Below, in pieces: positions 5,880-8,352 of a stretch of 8,352 bases of DNA (position 1 is its first letter; every line of letters starts with the position of its first letter). This DNA comes from Acidimicrobiia bacterium (GTDB lineage: Bacteria; Actinomycetota; Acidimicrobiia; UBA5794; UBA11373), in NCBI GenBank assembly GCA_025456165.1, contig JALOLI010000036.1:1-8352 (forward strand), written 5' to 3'. A model generated the notes under the pieces. That model was not told the DNA's origin and searched no databases. It saw only the letters and a program-made list of their open reading frames with translations. Position numbers and translations under genes: made by a program.

Positions 5880-6734
5880 ATGCGACAGCTGTTCGTCGCG
5901 AAGATCACGAGCCGGGGGGGCCGGGCGCTGAGCTACGAGGACATCATGTACGAGGCCGCCGGCGGCCGCGCCACCATCACCATCAACCGCCCGGACCGCC
6001 TGAACGCGTTCCGCACCCAGACCGTGCTCGAGCTGGCCGAGGCCTTCGAGCAGGCGGCCGACGACGAGGCGGTCGGGGTCATCGTGCTCACCGGCGCCGG
6101 CGAGCGCGCCTTCTGCGTGGGCGGCGACGTGAGCTCGCCCACGCGCACCGCCGCCGAGAAGCGCCACCTGCACACCATGCACAACCGCCTGGCCCAGGCC
6201 ATCCGCAACAACGGCAAGCCGGTCATCGCCAAGGTGCGCGGCTACTGCATCGGCGGCGGGAACGAGCTGAACGTGATGTGCGACCTCACGATCTCGGGCG
6301 AGTCCGGCCGCTTCGGGCAGGCCGGCCCCAAGATCGGCTCGGCCCCCCTGTGGTGGGGCTGCCAGCTCATGCCCCAGGTGGTCGGCGAGAAGAAGGCCCG
6401 GGAGATCCTGTTCCTGACCCGCCAGTACTCCGCGGCCGAGGCGCTGGCCATGGGGCTGGTGAACGCGGTGGTCCCCGACGCCGAGCTCGACGCCGAGGTC
6501 GACCGGTGGTGTGAGGAGATCCTGCGCCGGTCCCCGCAGGGGCTCAGGCTGGCCAAGATCGCGCTGAACGCGGCCACCGACCAGCTCTACTCGGCCGTCC
6601 AGCACGGCCTGGAGCTCGTGGCGATCAACCACGTCTGGGGGCCCGAGCCCAAGGAGGGCATCGCGAGCTTCCAGGAGAAGCGCCCCGCGGATTGGAGGAA
6701 GTTCCGCGAGGGCCAGGGCCCGGAGCCCCGGTAG
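5880..6734 (+). CDS. Crotonase-superfamily protein, MenB/BadI-like but without their catalytic residues
   Basis: The protein has 284 residues; stop TAG. The ATG at 5880 lacks a Shine-Dalgarno and adds about 17 residues before the point where MenB/BadI begin (LSYEDIMYE). The codons from 5886 on are GC3-rich, which supports reading from 5880; CTG 5928 or ATG 5946 remain possible. Landmarks: ATITINRPDRLNAFR (31-45), AFCVGGD (77-83, oxyanion half), KPVIAKVRGYCIGGGNEL (113-130, second oxyanion half), CDLTIS, GRFGQAGPKIGS (143-154), VVGEKKAREI (167-176), FQEKRPADW (264-272). The nearest families I know are DHNA-CoA synthase (MenB) and 2-ketocyclohexanecarboxyl-CoA hydrolase (BadI). Where they have GS-x-Asp-x-GYG this protein has GSAPLWWG (Pro156 for Asp), and the C-terminal catalytic Tyr region reads INHVWGPEP. 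So it likely acts on a CoA-ester by a different reaction. Directly followed by cofG. Confidence 0.88.
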   Translation: MRQLFVAKITSRGGRALSYEDIMYEAAGGRATITINRPDRLNAFRTQTVLELAEAFEQAADDEAVGVIVLTGAGERAFCVGGDVSSPTRTAAEKRHLHTMHNRLAQAIRNNGKPVIAKVRGYCIGGGNELNVMCDLTISGESGRFGQAGPKIGSAPLWWGCQLMPQVVGEKKAREILFLTRQYSAAEALAMGLVNAVVPDAELDAEVDRWCEEILRRSPQGLRLAKIALNAATDQLYSAVQHGLELVAINHVWGPEPKEGIASFQEKRPADWRKFREGQGPEPR

Positions 6735-7961
6735 ATGGCCACCATCGCCCCCACCGTGGCCCTGGAGCGCCTGCGCCCGCGCATGCGCGTCGCCGTGGAG
6801 GCGGCGCTCGAGGGGGAGCGGCTGACCCAGGCCCAGGCCCGCGCCCTGTCTGAGGCCCGGGGCCCGGAGCACGCCATCCTGTGGGCCGCCGCCGCCGCCC
6901 TGCGGGACCGCGGCCGCCCGCCGGTGGTGACCTACTCGCGCAAGGTCTTCATCCCGCTCACCAACCTCTGCCGGGATGTGTGCAGCTACTGCACCTTCGC
7001 CAAGGACGAGAACTCCCCCCGGGCCCACACCATGAGCCCGGACGAGGTGCTGCAGGTGGCCGAGGCGGGCGCCCGGCGCGGGTGCAAGGAGGCGCTCTTC
7101 TGCCTGGGCGACCGTCCCGAGGTGCGCTGGCCGCGCTACCGGGAGCTGCTTCGCCGCTACGGCCATGACTCCACCCACTCCTACCTGGTGGCCATGTGCC
7201 GCGAGGTGCTCGAGCAGACCGGCCTCCTGCCCCACCCCAACGCCGGGAGCATGAGCCGCCGCGAGCTCGCCGAGCTCAGGGAGGTCTCCCCGAGCCAGGG
7301 GATCATGCTGGAGACGGTGGCCGAGCGGCTCTGCGGCCCCGGCGGGCCGCACGAGCACGCCCCCGACAAGCGCCCCTCCACGCGCCTGGCGATGATCCGC
7401 AAGGCCGGCGAGCTCGGCATCCCGTTCACCTCGGGGATCCTCATCGGGATCGGCGAGACGCCCCCGGAGCGGGTGGATGCGCTGCTGGCCCTGCGCGACC
7501 TGCATGAGGCCCACGGCCACATCCAGGAGGTCATCGTCCAGAACTTCCGGGCCAAGCCCGACACCCCGATGGCCCAGGCCGGCGAGCCCGGGCTCATCGA
7601 GCTCATGACCACCTGCGCCATCGCGCGCCTGGTCCTGGGCGAGCGGATGAACATCCAGGCCCCGCCGAACCTCTCGGCCGACTACGGGCCGCTGTTGCTC
7701 GCCGGGATCAACGACTGGGGCGGGATCTCCCCGCTCACCCCGGACTTCATCAACCCCGAGCGGCCCTGGCCGAACCTCCAGCACCTGGCCCAGCTGTGCG
7801 CCGAGGCGGGGTATGAGCTGCGAGAGCGGCTCACGATCTACCCCGAGTACGTGCACGCGGACGAGTGGCTCGACCCCGGCCTGCACCAGCGGGTGCGCGC
7901 CATGACCGACGCCGCCGGCTACCCGGAGACGGTCGCCCTCGGGGCCGGGGTGGCGGCGTGA
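6735..7961 (+). CDS. cofG: 7,8-didemethyl-8-hydroxy-5-deazariboflavin (FO) synthase, CofG subunit
   Basis: The protein has 408 residues; stop TGA. ATG immediately follows the crotonase TAG (TAGATG), with GGAG at 6722-6725 nine nt upstream, so the two genes are translationally coupled. It is a radical SAM enzyme: VFIPLTNLCRDVCSYCTF carries CX3CX2C (Cys79, Cys83, Cys86) for the [4Fe-4S] cluster. Strong CofG signatures follow: GCKEALFCLGDRPE (116-129), GLLPHPNAGSMS (163-174), ASSOCIATED loop QGIMLE (188-193), IPFTSGILIGIGETPPERVDALLALRDLHE in parts (229-258), GHIQEVIVQNFRAKPDTPM (261-279) and NDWGGISPLTPDFINPERPWP (326-346). CofG closes the deazaflavin ring from the CofH product made from 5-amino-6-ribitylaminouracil and tyrosine, giving FO, the chromophore of F420. 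No CofH radical SAM motif is visible in the window. The protein is slightly long because of an N-terminal helical segment of about 60 residues. Confidence 0.96.
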   Translation: MATIAPTVALERLRPRMRVAVEAALEGERLTQAQARALSEARGPEHAILWAAAAALRDRGRPPVVTYSRKVFIPLTNLCRDVCSYCTFAKDENSPRAHTMSPDEVLQVAEAGARRGCKEALFCLGDRPEVRWPRYRELLRRYGHDSTHSYLVAMCREVLEQTGLLPHPNAGSMSRRELAELREVSPSQGIMLETVAERLCGPGGPHEHAPDKRPSTRLAMIRKAGELGIPFTSGILIGIGETPPERVDALLALRDLHEAHGHIQEVIVQNFRAKPDTPMAQAGEPGLIELMTTCAIARLVLGERMNIQAPPNLSADYGPLLLAGINDWGGISPLTPDFINPERPWPNLQHLAQLCAEAGYELRERLTIYPEYVHADEWLDPGLHQRVRAMTDAAGYPETVALGAGVAA

Positions 7962-8352
7962 GCGTCAGCATCCTCAGGCTCGCCCCGGGGCCCGACGCCA
8001 CGGCCCTCGAGGCCGCCGGCCTGGACGACGCCGCGGTGTCGGCCGCCCTGGCCGCCGGGCACCTGCCGGTGGAGACCGCCGGCGCGGAGGGCGCGACCCC
8101 CGTCGCCTGGGTGGTCCCCCCCTCCGAGGCCATCGCCCTGGCCGAGCGCGGGGTGGACGGCCGGCGGATCTCGGTCCGCCACGAGGGCACCCGGGCCGCG
8201 GTCATCGACGGCTGCGCCCGTGCCCGCGCCGCGTTCCTTCGCACCACCCCTGAGCGCGCGGCCGAGGCGGCGTCGGTCTGCGCGCTCCCGGCGATGGCGA
8301 CCCGGGTCTCGGTCGCGGTGGGCTCCATCGACGAGGCGGTGGCCTGCGTGCG
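7958..8352 (+). CDS. N-terminal part of an unrecognised protein, coupled to cofG (3' end outside window)
   Basis: A GTG at 7958 overlaps the cofG stop (GTGA), with a GGGGTGG stretch just upstream, and the frame stays open with GC3-rich codons to the window edge: 131 complete codons. The start reads MSVSILRLAPGPDATALEAA; then come an Ala-rich helical stretch, PVAWVVPPSEAIALAERGVD, RRISVRHEGTRAAVIDGCAR and ALPAMATRVSVAVGSIDEAV. No CX3CX2C radical SAM motif appears in this part, so it is not an N-terminal CofH. No signal peptide or membrane segment is seen. I do not recognise the family. The four-base overlap implies co-translation with cofG and hence a role near FO/F420 or with the crotonase. 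Confidence 0.75.
   Translation, partial: MSVSILRLAPGPDATALEAAGLDDAAVSAALAAGHLPVETAGAEGATPVAWVVPPSEAIALAERGVDGRRISVRHEGTRAAVIDGCARARAAFLRTTPERAAEAASVCALPAMATRVSVAVGSIDEAVACV

Noticed and set aside
5571..7886. A 771-codon open frame on the - strand across the crotonase and cofG genes
   Set aside because: It is antisense to two well-recognised genes and arises from the lack of stop codons in very GC-rich DNA; its residues are low-complexity (Gly, Ala, Arg, His, Leu) and match nothing.
7958..8352. The downstream gene as an N-terminal part of CofH
   Set aside because: CofH has a CX3CX2C motif within its first 100 or so residues; only isolated Cys residues are present in the 131 residues visible here.

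Overview
The window is very GC-rich, with G or C at almost every third codon position and several GTG starts. This points to a high-GC actinobacterium. A stand-alone CofG (rather than the CofG-CofH fusion FbiC of mycobacteria and streptomycetes), together with a secreted collagen-like/C1q-like protein carrying a '[10 protein letters not shown]' junction, makes me favour the Thermoleophilia/Solirubrobacterales side. That placement is an inference, not something the sequence proves.

Layout: (1) 1-525, + strand: the 3' end of a gene I do not recognise, closed by a strong hairpin at 564-592 that lies between two convergent genes. (2) 605-5775, - strand: six genes all read leftwards. In transcription order they are an IclR-family regulator (about 5775-4807), a fold-type I PLP aminotransferase (4724-3534), a MaoC-like hydratase (3359-2904), a small HTH plus coiled-coil protein (2826-2428), an Fpg/Nei-type DNA glycosylase (2337-1573) and a secreted collagen-like protein (1495-605). 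Gaps of about 77-174 bp and a strong hairpin after the aminotransferase suggest several transcription units, not one operon. (3) 5776-5879: a divergent control region. (4) 5880-8352, + strand: a tightly packed operon of a MenB/BadI-like crotonase, cofG (start codon directly after the crotonase stop) and an unrecognised gene that overlaps the cofG stop and runs off the window.

How they may work together: the IclR regulator is divergent from the crotonase and upstream of the aminotransferase and the MaoC hydratase. This looks like a control hub for CoA-ester or amino/keto-acid metabolism. The odd part is the translational coupling of a crotonase to cofG, which makes the deazaflavin chromophore FO of cofactor F420. 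The crotonase has lost the residues expected for MenB and BadI chemistry, and the third gene of the operon is unknown. This three-gene unit is the best candidate for something undescribed. Other points to check are an aminotransferase whose two usual PLP O3' contacts are both changed, a glycosylase zinc finger with Glu in place of the fourth Cys, and twin palindromes in front of the HTH gene.

There is no gene-free stretch longer than 300 bases. I saw no tRNA, rRNA, CRISPR array, insertion sequence or riboswitch.
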